64,000 bases of DNA from Aradus depressus (Eukaryota; Arthropoda; Insecta; Hemiptera; Aradidae). Positions 37,601 through 46,919 of this stretch are shown here, in pieces. Made by a program: the position numbers and the translations under genes. The stretch's first letter is position 1; every line of letters begins with the position of its first letter. The notes below the pieces were generated by a model that did not search any database, was not told the origin of the DNA, and worked only from the letters and a program-made list of their open reading frames with translations. The stretch is from the NCBI GenBank assembly GCA_963662175.1, contig OY759216.1:51353087-51417086 (forward strand), given 5' to 3'.

Positions 37601-40600
37601 GTTGGGAAGCCAACTGTAGAAAGCCGGATACTAGGTACATTATAGCTAAAACTGAATAACGCGCGACTTATAGGGGTTTTCAATTGGAAAGAGCACATTT
37701 TCTTCGAAAAATGTACACCAATAAGTCAAAATCATTAAAAACAATATATACACACAATGAGTTCGTGCAGTAAGCCCATAATAAAATAGCAAAAAATGGT
37801 AGATCCCCCACTCTTCCTAGTTGGAGTACATAAAGACGTTAAACTCCAATAAATAACGTATATTATTTAAATATCAGAAAAAAATATAAATTAATTGATC
37901 AGTAATCTTAAGATTTCACGATTAATTGTACTATATTTAAAAATATGTGCGTACTAGCATGAGGGGTTTTCGAGTCGACCTTATGGCTCCAGTTTTTTTA
38001 CTATCTTTACGAAGTTGTATAATACCAGAAAATCCCCCCCCCCCCCCCCCCCCTCTTCTTATTATAATATGATAATTATTATGAGTTATATTTTATATTT
38101 GTGCGAACTACCCAACAGTGTTCAGAACCTGTAACCAGCACATTGGCTGTTGTTAGATGTTAGATAAACCTATCTTAACACAGGAAAAACATGGGTAAAC
38201 ATTGGTAAAACCGGACGGTATTTATCCAAAATTTTACCCTAGAATTTCCAACCTAGCAGTCTATTCTCGGGTTGATTGGCCCTGTTCTCTGTCTGTGTTT
38301 TGTTTGACAGTCTGTTCTGCTAGACTGCAAACATAGTATTCACGTTTTCCAAGCAGAAAGATAGTTTTGCTCTGAAGATAACAGAGATGAAATTGGGATT
38401 ACGTGAATGCGACAAAAGGAGCAAGGTGAGTGACCAGACTCGAGCCATATTGACCGGCCTGACCCCGCACCTTAATCTGACCTACTTACAACCCACCCGC
38501 TTCTATATCGGTATCTGTCCCCCATCTAACGATAAGTCTAAACACTGTATCTACTTTACATTTACAATAATCCCTGGGGAAATATTATAATTGAAAAACT
38601 AGAAAAATCTATTAAATTATATACAATTTTTCATGAAGTATATATACACAGCTTAATATGAGAACTAAAAAATATTTTGGTCTATTAAACCGCCTTTTAG
38701 AGATCTGTTAATATATTTTTTGGGGTCTGATCAATAATACACTTTTGGGGGTCAAATCGATATTTTGGCTTCTTCACTTTGATTAAAAAGAAAAAAAGGC
38801 GTCGGTGTATCACCTGCAATGTACTTCCCCAGAACGAATCAATTAGCTTTTCGCTCCCTCTCCAAAACCAGTCGACCGTTTGCGCTAATATTCAATAGTT
38901 GATTTATATAGGGGCTTCTAAATCCTAATATTAAATGTTGTGTCTATTAATTCATTACATGGGCAGTTATTAGGGTTTTTGAATTGAGCCCTCCCTCTGA
39001 TCCCCCCCTTCCCTTTGGTCGATTTGGCTGAAAATCAACGATTTTTTACCGATTACATATCTTTTGATGCATATTCAAATATAATTCAGGAGAACCTCTA
39101 CTGCTTCACCAAAAAGACCGCAGGAGGAGTCAACAACATTTTATTCCTTCGGATACATGATATGAAAAGAACAAATCATATATAATATAAAAATCATATC
39201 ATGTATCCAAAAAAATACATTTTTGACGATTCCGTCGATCCTTTTAGTAAAGCAGTAACGGTTCACTTGAAATATATTGTTACTAATCATATCGTCACCT
39301 TAATACTACAACTAGACATCTCAAAATTTCGTTTTGAGAAAAACGCAATTTTTTTTTTTTTAATCAGCCGTTGTAGAATGATCCAAATTGAACTACTGAC
39401 ACTTTTACATAAGTTCTTAACATATTTTCTTGAAGTTGTCTTTACATTCCAGATAAGAAACCTAAGAGTTTCGAACCCGCAATCTAGAGATCAGTAAGCT
39501 AGCTCGCTACCACTGTAAGATAGTGACCTACCCTTCTTTATGGCATCATAATATTTACTCACCGGGGGCGCTCCGGTATATTTCTATATTCAAAGGTCTT
39601 TCAAAAAGAAGAAAAATTTTTCTCAAACATTTTTTGATTTGATTTGATTCAAAATGGCAACCACAAAAAGAAGAATATTGATCGCTCTTTTAAAAATCTT
39701 CCACACTCACCCAAATAGATAAACTATGTTTCTAAAAGATCGACTTTCAAATAATGTATTTCATAACAATTTTCAGAAATTCTGTAGGTCCGGCCTTCTC
39801 TGGTGGAGGGTCGAGTAACACTATGAAGCCCCTTGGAAGGGCGGGTCACTTCCAATGCAACGAGTCCCTCTCTCAAATTTCTACTATCAATATATTCTGG
39901 TGCTTCCGAACATATTGAACATTCAGCATTTCTATTCATAATAGAAATTAAAAAAATATATGTATAATAAAAATAGGTGGTCTATGAAATAAATATTGGG
40001 AAGACAATTTCTTGCTTAGTTTGATATATCTCATCCCAAAAACATCTCACTAACAAAGTTCTTTTGTTTCCAATGAGCTAATTCATTTAGAAAGTGTGAC
40101 ATCTAAGTGACTCCTTGTCTAGGAAGAGAGGGGAAGTACAAGAAGAGGGGTCAGGGTGCAGCCAGTAGTCAGTAGTCAGTAGCCAGTTGCCAGACAGGGA
40201 GGTGGGTGGGAAGGGCGAGGCTGTGGACCAAGGAAGTGGAAGATGAGGGGTCAAGGTGCAGTCAGTAGTCAGTAGTCAGTAGCCAGTTGCCAGACAGGGA
40301 GGTGGGTGGGAAGGGCGAGGCTGTGGACCCAGGAAGTGGAAGAAGAGGGGTCAAGGTGCAGTCAGTAGTCAGTAGTCAGTAGCCAGTTGCCAGACAGGGA
40401 GGTGGGTGGGAAGGGCGAGGCTGTGGACCAAGGAAGTGGAAGAAGAGGGGTCAAGGTGCAGTCAGTAGTCAGTAGTCAGTAGCCAGTTGCCAGACAGGGA
40501 GGTGGGTGGGAAGGGCGAGGCTGTGGACCCAGGAAGTGGAAGAAGAGGGGTCAAGGTGCAGTCAGTAGTCAGTAGTCAGTAGCCAGTTGCCAGACAGGGA

Positions 40601-41761
40601 GGTGGGTGGGAAGGGCGAGGCTGTGGACCAAGGAAGTGGAAGAAGAGGGGTCAGGGTGCAGCCAGTAGTCAGTAGCGAGTTGCCAGACAGGGAGGTGGGT
40701 GAGAAGGGCGAGGCTGTGGACCCAGGAAGTGGGAGAAAAAGGGGCAGGGTGCAGTCAGTAGTCAGTAGTCAGTTGCCAGACAGGGAGGTGGGTGGGAAGG
40801 GCGAGGCTGTGGACCCAGGAAGTGGAGCTCGGAGGGTCAAAGACCCCACATATCGACCTCCTCTCTACGTCATCCTACTTACACAGTGACGAGACTCCCC
40901 TGTCGAGGTCTCCAACTCCCGTCTCCCTCCTCTTCCCCCGTTCCTCCCTGAAACAAACAAAAACCATATATAATCTTACATACAACTCCATTATCATAAC
41001 CTCTTTTTTAAAACCAGGAAAATAATATACTATTTCCCATTCCTCTTTAAATTGAGTTCCTTTTACATTTTTCTTCTTTCAAGAGCTTTTCATCCCGAAC
41101 CAATAAAACAAAAAAATAAATAATGTCGGTCCGTTCTCTTTTTTCCATGGAACTGTCCCAATCCACTCTCGTCTTTTTGAAGTATAGTTTTAGCTGTACA
41201 GATTAACTCATTATTATCATGACTAAATGTGACTCTTTCGATTCTAATTCCACCTCACAACTCCATCATCCATGTTTAATTGTGCTCAAGCATGACTAAA
41301 CGCTAGACAGAAAAACCCTTTCGACTAAATAAGTCGAAACGTGACTGAATGTGTACAATAAGGCGATATCGACTAATCAAAACAAATTAGACATCTTTCT
41401 CTTTATAGAATTTGGAGTGAGATTATTTTTTTACTGTTTGTTGTTCAGGGATGATAAGCTATGGCAAAAGGTACAAAAAGTCTTGCTACCCCCATACCAC
41501 CCTATGGCTATCGGGGACGATCTCTGCCCTGGAAACAGACTTATAGGGATGAAGCGGCTAGGTGGGGTTAGCAAGACCAGACTGTCCAGAGCCTCAAAGT
41601 GGGGACATCAGTCAGGCTGAAACATCAATTTGAATGTATCAAAAGGATTTTTGCACAGATTTCGAAATAACCACTTCTCCCTCTATTAGCCACCTTCACA
41701 TTAAGAGGATTTTGTTTACGTTTTTCTTTATTTACTATATACTCCCCCTCCATCCACCTCC

Positions 41762-41824
<63 letters not shown>

Positions 41825-44154
41825 AGAGAGAGAGAGAGAATGAAAGATTCTCCTCCCCCTCTCCTTTTCTCCACTCTTCCATCAATCCTGGAACCCTAGA
41901 CAAGGCTCTACACAGTTCCCGGGGATTGATGGAAGAGTGGAGAAAAGGGAGGGGGGGGGGGGGGGGGGAGGGGGAGGATGCAAGCGCTCCTCCTCATAAT
42001 GAGAGAGATTCCCAAAAATGTTCTTAAGAGTTAATTTTAAAGATTTCATAAAAACCATAAACGTTTGTATGTTTTTGATATATTTCACTGTTTCAAAATA
42101 AAATATTCACTTTATGATGATCACCACTCATACTCACCCTAAATGACAAATATGTTCTAGAAGCATTTGAAATTAGCTTTCAAATGGTGTCACATTACAA
42201 AACATGTTTTGGGGGGTAATCCCCCTCCCCAGACTCTCTCTACCCCGTCTGATAAATGTTTGTCAACAACAATCAAAAATGCTGAAGTGATGCATAAATC
42301 CATGTGAAATTTTTGAAATATATCCAGAGGTTCTGGAGATACCAGATTGTGACAGACGGACAGACAGACAACCTAGTGACAGTATAGAAACAGTATATCC
42401 TTATTGTAAATTAACGAACCCTAAAAACATTATTTACATATTTATTCATACTCATCTCTGCATCTCATTCGCACCAATATTTATGGACAGAGTGAATTCT
42501 ACAGGGTGTAACAAGTCGAGAGGGCGATACTTAGGTTTCTTATAGTAAACTTAATTCTGAACAAAAAAGTTCCTATAAACATAGGTCCGCAAATGCTTTG
42601 TTTAAAAGTTATAATAAAAAGACGCTAATACACCACTAATCACTTGAAAGTAAAGAGTAACTACAATAATTGTTCAAAATGTCTTCCCTGTTGTCGTACA
42701 CATAATTGACACCTCCGGGCAACTGAATTTATGGCTGTTAGTACCTCTTGTTCCTGTCCTCTCATTTCGTCACAAGCGCTCTGAATCCGTTCAACCAGTT
42801 CTTCCCTAGTGTTTACAGATTGCAAATAAACGTTAGTTTTTAACGCCCCCCAAACGTAAAAATCCATGGGCGTTAGGTCGGGACTTCTTGCAGGCCATCT
42901 TACTGGTCCAAAGCGTCCAATCTATCTCCTTGAATAATTTCTGTCCATCCAATCACGAATGACTCTGCCATTATGTGCTGGGCATCCATCCATTTGAAAC
43001 CAACTATGTACTCGCAGGTTCAATAGGATATCCTCGAGGATGTCCACTAGATCATTTTCCAATAGATTTAGCATTGCATCCGAATTGAATCGGGCAGGAA
43101 GAAATATTGGCGAAAGGAGATAGCGGTGAACATTTGCTGCATTTTATGCAAAACTGATTCACAATAAATGAGATTAGTTGCATTGAAGTAGAACCCAACA
43201 TTCATAAACATGAATGGTATTGAACTTTGAACCCTATTCAGACCCTAAACCCTTATACCAATTGCAGGTATTTCTTTCTTTGCCCTGCAGTTTTTTGATT
43301 ATAACTTTTAAACAAAGCATTTGCGGACCTATGTTTATAGGAACTTTTTTGTTCAGAATTAAGTTTACTATAAGATCCCTCAGTATCGCCCTTTCGACTT
43401 GTTACACCCTGTATAGCAAGGCTTCTCTCTCATTCCGTCCTCCATTTTGAACGAGGTTACGTACATGAAAGAACCGGAGCAGAAAAGCCGACTCTTATTT
43501 AACTAAATTACATTTTAATAAAATATATATATATATATATATATATATAACTAGCCTGTTGTAGTAATTACTTAATTTAAAATAATTGATTATTTTCACT
43601 AAGAAAACACAAGAAATGTATTACAATATGTAAGTACTAGGCAAGGAAATGTAATGTAGACATTCACACTTGAAATGAAACAGATACTCTTTTTGTATCA
43701 AATTACGAATGGAACAGATACTTTCTGCATCGATGCTATAAGAAATATCCTAACGAAATCTTATCATTTTAAGAAGCACACTGCGCATCTCAAACAATTT
43801 AGAAGCGCACACTGCGCATCTCAAACAATTTAGAAGCAGACACTGTGAATCTCAAACAACTTAGACACACACACTGCGCATCTCAAGCAATTTAGAAGCA
43901 CACACTGAGCATCTCAAACAATTTAGAAGCATACACTGCGCATCTCAAACAATTTAGAAGCACACATTGCGCATCTCAAAAAATGTAGAAGCACACACTG
44001 CGCAACTCAAACAATTTCCAAACAAATAGCTCAATAGCTGAGGGATATTAAAGTGAATGTGTGTTTGTTTACCTTGGTTTTGTCCATCGAGTGGTAGCTC
44101 TGGGGAGGTTTGAAGTCCGAATATAGGTTGGTCTGCTCTGCGTTGAAGGCCTTC
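22630..44154 (-). CDS. SLC38A9: SLC38A9-type lysosomal amino-acid transporter, 10 exons, N-terminus missing
   Basis: Exons in gene order: 44073-44154, 40883-40947, 33820-33977, 32877-33038, 32748-32798, 31178-31345, 29046-29254, 25776-25880, 24293-24531, 22630-22804. Phases agree across every join, giving 470 residues after the first partial codon (human about 561). Diagnostic blocks in order: [17 protein letters not shown] in TM1, [104 protein letters not shown], and a final helix ending [11 protein letters not shown]. Eleven helices are expected. The 51-nt exon encodes an Asn-rich loop with NTS and NNT sequons, probably luminal. SLC38A9 signals lysosomal arginine to Rag-Ragulator and TORC1 through its N-terminal tail. 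The start codon and Ragulator-binding segment lie upstream and were not found. Confidence 0.93.
22805..24292 (-). other. SLC38A9 last intron
   Basis: About 1.5 kb of AT-rich intron with no nested gene or clear repeat. Confidence 0.6.
25480..25522. repeat. Perfect 21-bp palindrome
   Basis: Two 21-base arms (ATTAGGTTTATATTAATTAA onwards) with a single central base in an SLC38A9 intron. It would form a long AT-rich cruciform or hairpin. Confidence 0.9.
26480..26530 (-). repeat. Hammerhead-like motif inside mariner relic
   Basis: Minus strand reads GCTGATGAAGAACC, then ATTTCCGAAACCTGATC. This is the same CTGANGA, short stem, GAAAC layout as the palindromic elements, here as a single insert that interrupts the transposase. 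Confidence 0.45.
26997..28153. mobile_element. Long-TIR non-autonomous DNA element, 1157 bp
   Basis: Termini AAATGACCCCGCACC and GGTGCGGGGTCATTT. The inverted repeats are identical for about 75 bp and remain clearly related for about 215 bp. The roughly 730-bp interior has no long ORF. No target-site duplication is obvious next to the AAATGACC ends. The family is not recognised. Confidence 0.85.
28520..28680 (+). repeat. Repeat family A fragment
   Basis: Contains AAGTCCCTGAGTAGGAAG, ACTGATTTTCAGTCAAT and GGGGAAGTACATAAGGGGTG, the 3' third of the family. Confidence 0.5.
29317..30241. repeat. 102-bp tandem array, 9 units
   Basis: Nine head-to-tail units that look identical by eye (GATTAATAAATAAAGCCAGA recurs at 29341 and every 102 bp to 30157). 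It lies in the SLC38A9 intron, 63 bp upstream in gene sense of the exon ending at 29254. In gene sense each unit holds an acceptor-like CAG, a 54-nt open segment and a donor-like GTAAGTAT, e.g. 29334-29387. There are no variable spacers, so it is not a CRISPR array. Confidence 0.97.
30320..30387 (-). mobile_element. SINE 3'-end fragment
   Basis: CTCATGCCCGGGCTTTAACT and the following AGCGCTCTTTCGTCGCTCT match the 3' end of the main SINE. Confidence 0.7.
30459..30640. mobile_element. Palindromic MITE-like element
   Basis: Central hairpin with arms CGGCGGTCTAATCACAAT / ATTGTGATTAGGCCGCCG around an AAAAA loop (about 30531-30572). Flanking arms are also inverted (AAGAAGTT / AACTTCTT; CTTTGAA / TTCAAAG; ACAACATATACAC / GTATGTTGTGTGTG), making about 180 bp of imperfect palindrome. 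Confidence 0.75.
32310..32660 (+). repeat. Repeat family A copy
   Basis: Contains ATTTTCAGCGGATTCGGC, CCCAATAATTGTCGATGTAA, GTCAACTGTTGAATACTAG and ends GGTGATTCACCGACGACTT. A G-rich run sits at 32424-32441. Lies in an SLC38A9 intron. Confidence 0.6.
33330..33535 (-). mobile_element. Diverged SINE copy
   Basis: Recognisable blocks include ACTACGGGAGTCTTAAATTT, CCTAGGGTAGGGGTC, CTCCGAAGGATGG and TACCTCCCAGATAAAA. It is much more diverged than the copies beyond 48 kb and hence older. Confidence 0.7.
35095..36408 (+). pseudogene. 5'-truncated non-LTR retrotransposon (RT C-terminus)
   Basis: A 250-codon frame (35116-35868) holds the end of a non-LTR reverse transcriptase: [17 protein letters not shown] (thumb-side YLGV motif), [36 protein letters not shown]. 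The catalytic YADD region is upstream and absent. Just before the frame, readable sequence ([13 protein letters not shown]) joins only through a 2-nt shift, so the copy is damaged. After the stop follows a T-rich 3' UTR and a terminal A-rich tail near 36386-36408, as expected for a LINE. It is a 5'-truncated insertion in an SLC38A9 intron, in the opposite sense to the gene. Confidence 0.88.
36733..36805 (+). CDS. Candidate first coding exon of an unidentified gene
   Basis: The GC-rich patch at about 36600-36810 stands out from AT-rich surroundings. An ATG at 36733 opens 24 codons ([18 protein letters not shown] onwards, Pro/Ala-rich) and ends in phase 1 at CTCAG/GTGCGT. A possible phase-matched next exon is at 38385-38425. 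I do not recognise the product. The patch could instead be a regulatory or untranslated GC-rich segment, so confidence is low. Confidence 0.25.
38034..38053. repeat. Poly-C run
   Basis: About 20 consecutive C. A similar run is at 47458-47477. Such runs are prone to sequencing length error. Confidence 0.9.
38385..38425 (+). CDS. Candidate small second exon, unidentified gene
   Basis: Between GATAACAG and AAG/GTGAGTGA lies a 41-nt open segment reading [14 protein letters not shown] when joined to the exon at 36733-36805; the phases agree. The polypyrimidine tract is weak. No similarity recognised. Confidence 0.18.
38795..39060 (-). repeat. Repeat family A copy
   Basis: Reverse orientation: GTCGGTGTATCACCTGCAAT, CTTCCCCAGAACG, GGCAGTTATTAGGGTTTTTG and GGTCGATTTGGCTGAAAATC. 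Confidence 0.65.
39455..39590 (-). mobile_element. Degenerate tRNA-like SINE head
   Basis: Minus strand shows CTTACAGTGGTAGCGAGCTA (box A-like) and TGCGGGTTCGAAACTC (box B-like), with GGGGGCGCTCCGGT nearby. It is a tRNA-derived repeat rather than a working tRNA, because the acceptor and anticodon stems do not pair convincingly. Confidence 0.5.
40138..40832. repeat. GC-rich minisatellite, about 7 units of 93-100 bp
   Basis: GGTGGGTGGGAAGGGCGAGG recurs at 40201, 40301, 40401, 40501 and 40601, then with 93-bp spacing at about 40694 and 40787. Units alternate between GGACCAAGG and GGACCCAGG endings, implying a 200-bp dimer as the amplified unit. Each holds short CAGTAGT repeats. The 100-codon ORF at 40587-40889 is a by-product. 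The array ends about 50 bp from the donor site of SLC38A9 exon 40883-40947. Confidence 0.95.
41766..41820. repeat. (AT)n microsatellite
   Basis: Uninterrupted AT run of about 27 units, followed by (GA)n to 41839. Confidence 0.95.
41848..41982. repeat. Inverted repeat with C- and G-rich arms
   Basis: CTCCACTCTTCCATCAATCC (left arm) is inverted as GGATTGATGGAAGAGTGGAG (right arm). Pairing extends into the adjacent CTCCTCCCCCT and long G-run ends, with a loop of about 36 bp. The G run is expanded relative to the left arm. Confidence 0.8.
42502..43411 (-). mobile_element. IS630/Tc1-superfamily element, internally deleted
   Basis: TA on both sides, and TIRs of about 117 bp starting CAGGGTGTAACAAGTCGA. 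The minus strand retains the transposase C-terminal half from about 43145 to 42661: [46 protein letters not shown] (second catalytic Asp context), [20 protein letters not shown] (third acidic-residue context), and a tail ending GRHFEQLL. One in-frame stop interrupts it near 42925, and the N-terminal half is missing. It is dead but fairly young, since the TIRs are nearly identical. Confidence 0.88.
43525..43549. repeat. (AT)n microsatellite
   Basis: Pure AT run in the SLC38A9 first traced intron. Confidence 0.9.
43771..44018. repeat. Tandem array of about 31-bp units, 8 copies
   Basis: The unit contains CACACTGCGCATCTCAAACA and ATTTAGAAG, with scattered differences between copies. It ends about 55 bp from the donor of SLC38A9 exon 44073-44154. 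Units are contiguous with no unique spacers. Confidence 0.93.
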
Positions 44155-45091
44155 CTGACAACAGAAAACACATCAATTCCCTTTTTAATATCTACAGAAT
44201 TACATGAACAATGTTAAGGGCTTCTTATCAATACAAATTGATCTGTCCTAGATTTAGAAAACTGAAGTCTTACAATAGTTAACCTATTTTTATCAATTTA
44301 CGATAAGATTTGGTGCCTTCGTTGTTCCAGGAATGCTGTATATCGTTTACATCCATATCTCAATATTTTAGTTTAGTATAGTGTCATTCTTATAATAACT
44401 GTGGGGCCCGGCGTTGTGTAAGAAGTAGGATTCTATGGGATTTCGAATCTTTTAACATCGGTCAAATTGCCATAAAACGCAACAAACACTGTAATACTCT
44501 TGATGTTCTCATGGTGTTTTGTATCAACGTGAGCTTTAGTGCTGATACATTCATTACATCGGCAGTTATTCGCGGCACGCGGCCATCGACGATTCAGTCG
44601 TCGAGAAGGAATGTTCGGCAAGGACCGGACCCCGACACCGTTTGCGAACTATCACTAATAATTGGTGCATTTTTTTTGATCTTCGATACCCCTAAAATTA
44701 AAGCGAATAATATTAGAGCGACAAAGAATTCCTAGAGCATTCCTATAACAATTTTATAAATTTTGTTCATATCAATGAAATGTTGAAATTTAGGTACAGA
44801 AACTTGGTATAAGTTGGTTGTGATGCACAATGGCGGTCTAGCCTTGTTGCTAATATGGTAGGCATTGTGTGATCTGTCGGAGGGTCTTATATTGTAATAT
44901 CTGTATAATATAAAGAGAAGGTCTGAGAGCACTCACATTGGCGACCACTTCCTTACCAAATTTTGTTTTATTCATAGGTTCTCATATTCCGCTTCCGGCC
45001 TTAAAGGAGCCTATAGTTAGTTATTCAAGCACATTATTTTCGCACAAATCAAATAGATACATTTTACAAATATAGTTTTGGTTAGGTTTAC

Positions 45092-45152
45092 CTTAACCAC
45101 AGGGGGTAGGAGAGTTGTACAGAGCCGGGGAGTGCAGCTGATGGCCTCTCGC
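45092..45152 (-). CDS. Possible upstream exon of SLC38A9
   Basis: A GC-richer 61-nt segment between ACATAG and AAG/GTAAACC on the minus strand. Its phase-2 end fits the next exon, and that frame is open (ERPSAALPGSVQLSYPLWL). The acceptor tract is weak and I cannot match it to the known N-terminal tail, so it may be chance. Confidence 0.3.
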
Positions 45153-45306
45153 CTATGTGATGACCACAAGATTGATCTTCACTTCATTGATACGAATTAA
45201 AATCACTTTATTAGTCTCAGGCTGATGCAAAAGGACCGAGAAGTGTCATAAGTATAGTGCTCAAGGCAAAACTAGTTATTGGTCATTGGTTTTTTGAATG
45301 ATCCAA

Positions 45307-45329
45307 AAAAAAAAAAAAAAAAAAAAAAA
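45307..45329. repeat. Poly-A run
   Basis: About 23 consecutive A with no recognised element in front of it. Confidence 0.85.
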
Positions 45330-45944
45330 TGAAGAAAAACTCTTTTTAATCGTCCCATATGAGCTGATTTGATAATTTCAAACAATTAAAAGTCATTGGG
45401 ACACATCAAACAAAGGACTCCGGGGACAAACCGCGAACTAAAAATAAATTTAAAAATACAAATATAAACAACTTTCCCACAAAAAAAAAAATAAGTAATT
45501 TGAATTGGGGTACTCAGGAATTCAAGAGAAAAGCAAAAGCTGAAATTAGTTTTTCAAATCTAAGACCGGTATGAAGTCGCGCGAAAAAGATTTATATTGA
45601 GCCAACTACATTCCAGTACTAGTTTTATGAGGAGAGGAGGGGGGTCTTTTGACAACAATGGCGTCTTATGTGCTTTGTTTCATGTGAATAATGGTATTCT
45701 TCTTTGTTATTATTTTATTTTTTTTAAATAGGAATTTAACTTCCTTTTTTTCCTTTTCAGTTACCAAATACCTCGGGGCAGTAACGTAGGGAACAATTCA
45801 AGCTAAGCATTTCAATTTATTCAATAAGTCTATAAATATGAACAAGAGTCGGAGGATTTCAACTTTTTGCTAGTTTTGGATAAATAATGGATAAATATTA
45901 ATTTTCATTATTCACACTTGTAATTTAGTACCAAAAAAAAAAGT

Positions 45945-46080
45945 GTGATGTACCCATTCTCCCTCCCCCTTCTCAAAATCATTTCCTACTGGCATTACCG
46001 CATATATGAAAATAATGTTTTGGCATCAGCGGTATTTTTTTTTGCATTATTGTACAACATAATTCTGAGAATGACTTTCT
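45945..46080 (+). repeat. Half copy of the 61.5-kb MITE family
   Basis: CCTTCTCAAAATCATTTCCT, ACTGGCATTACCG and GTATTTTTTTTTGCATTATT parallel the left half of the element at 61461-61715. Confidence 0.5.
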
Positions 46081-46129
46081 TATAACGAGTAATTTTTTAT
46101 AAACTTTTGTCGTTTTGATCCTATAAACA

Positions 46130-46310
46130 TATCATTTTAAATCTGAGAACTAATTAACGCTTAGGAATTTAACAAGGAACATTTTTGGTAAGAATCATTT
46201 TTTCGCTGGGATTTACCGTTTTCGGGTAATTTAAGGAAACATCTAAATGTTTCAAAACGACATTTCAAGTTTTTGGCACCTCGAAAACCGGACGACCTGT
46301 GAAAAATCGT
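46130..46310 (-). repeat. Repeat family B fragment
   Basis: Reverse-oriented match to the copies near 55.9 and 60.1 kb: GGAACATTTTTGGTAAGAAT, TTTACCGTTTTCGGGTAATT and AAAACCGGACGACCTG. Confidence 0.5.
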
Positions 46311-46508
46311 ATTTCAGTTTTCTCTACAACTATTACCTACTTCTAAGAGTCATATTGTTAAATCTTTTATGGGTTCCCTACTTCACGGATCCAACGAAAC
46401 TCTATTGTTCTGTCTGTCACAGTAAAAAAAAAAAAAAAAATTCTAAACTATAAATCCTAGCAACTTGAAATTCTTCAATTGTCATAGAGACCATAAACCC
46501 AGTTAAAC

Positions 46509-46580
46509 ATGGTATGCGTGCTTGACTTCTGAGCTCAACGTCGTGGGTTCGTAACCCGACCGAGGCCCTTAGTTTATTAA
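46509..46580 (+). mobile_element. SINE tRNA-like head fragment
   Basis: GGTATGCGTGCTTGACTTCT through the box B region GGGTTCGTAACCC to GGCCCTTAGTTTATT, then breaks directly next to a family A repeat. Confidence 0.75.
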
Positions 46581-46599
46581 AACAGTTAAACAGAAAAAA

Positions 46600-46800
46600 A
46601 AGGAGTGGGTTCAATCAGCGGCAATGTACTTCCCCAGCGCCAATTAATAAACTAAGTTTTTTCATTTCCTCTGAAACCAATTTACCGATTTGGTTGAAAA
46701 TAAATCGGTATTTTATTAAATTTTGTGTTGGTACATTCATTATTTCGTTAGATATACTCATCCTACTGACAAACAGACAGACTCAACATACAATTTCTGA
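46600..46800 (-). repeat. Repeat family A copy
   Basis: Reverse orientation, starting CAATCAGCGGCAATGTACTT then CCCCAGCG, with TTGGTTGAAAATAAATCGG further in. Confidence 0.55.
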
Positions 46801-46919
46801 CAGTTTACATAACTTCTCGTATACTTTGTATAACTGGGAAAGGAAACATAGACACCATAAAATTGATGGAGAAATTACCTTGAGAAGGGCTCACTAGAGA
46901 GGGAATAGAGGACGTTAGA

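Noticed and set aside
38457..38560. Minus-strand candidate for the SLC38A9 exon before TM1, with a GTAAGTAGG donor
   Set aside because: The exon at 40883-40947 fits both phases and encodes GSLVTV, so this segment is not needed.
39724..39939. 71-codon minus-strand ORF ([17 protein letters not shown])
   Set aside because: No recognised domain or flanking splice signals, and the two Cys are too few for a zinc finger.
40587..40889. 100-codon ORF ([13 protein letters not shown] onwards)
   Set aside because: It translates the 93-100 bp minisatellite and overlaps the SLC38A9 donor on the other strand. No independent coding evidence.
41766..41982. AT microsatellite plus G-rich palindrome as a possible replication origin
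   Set aside because: Nothing beyond composition supports it.
43771..44018. 31-bp repeat array resembling CRISPR
   Set aside because: No spacers between units; a minisatellite in an intron.
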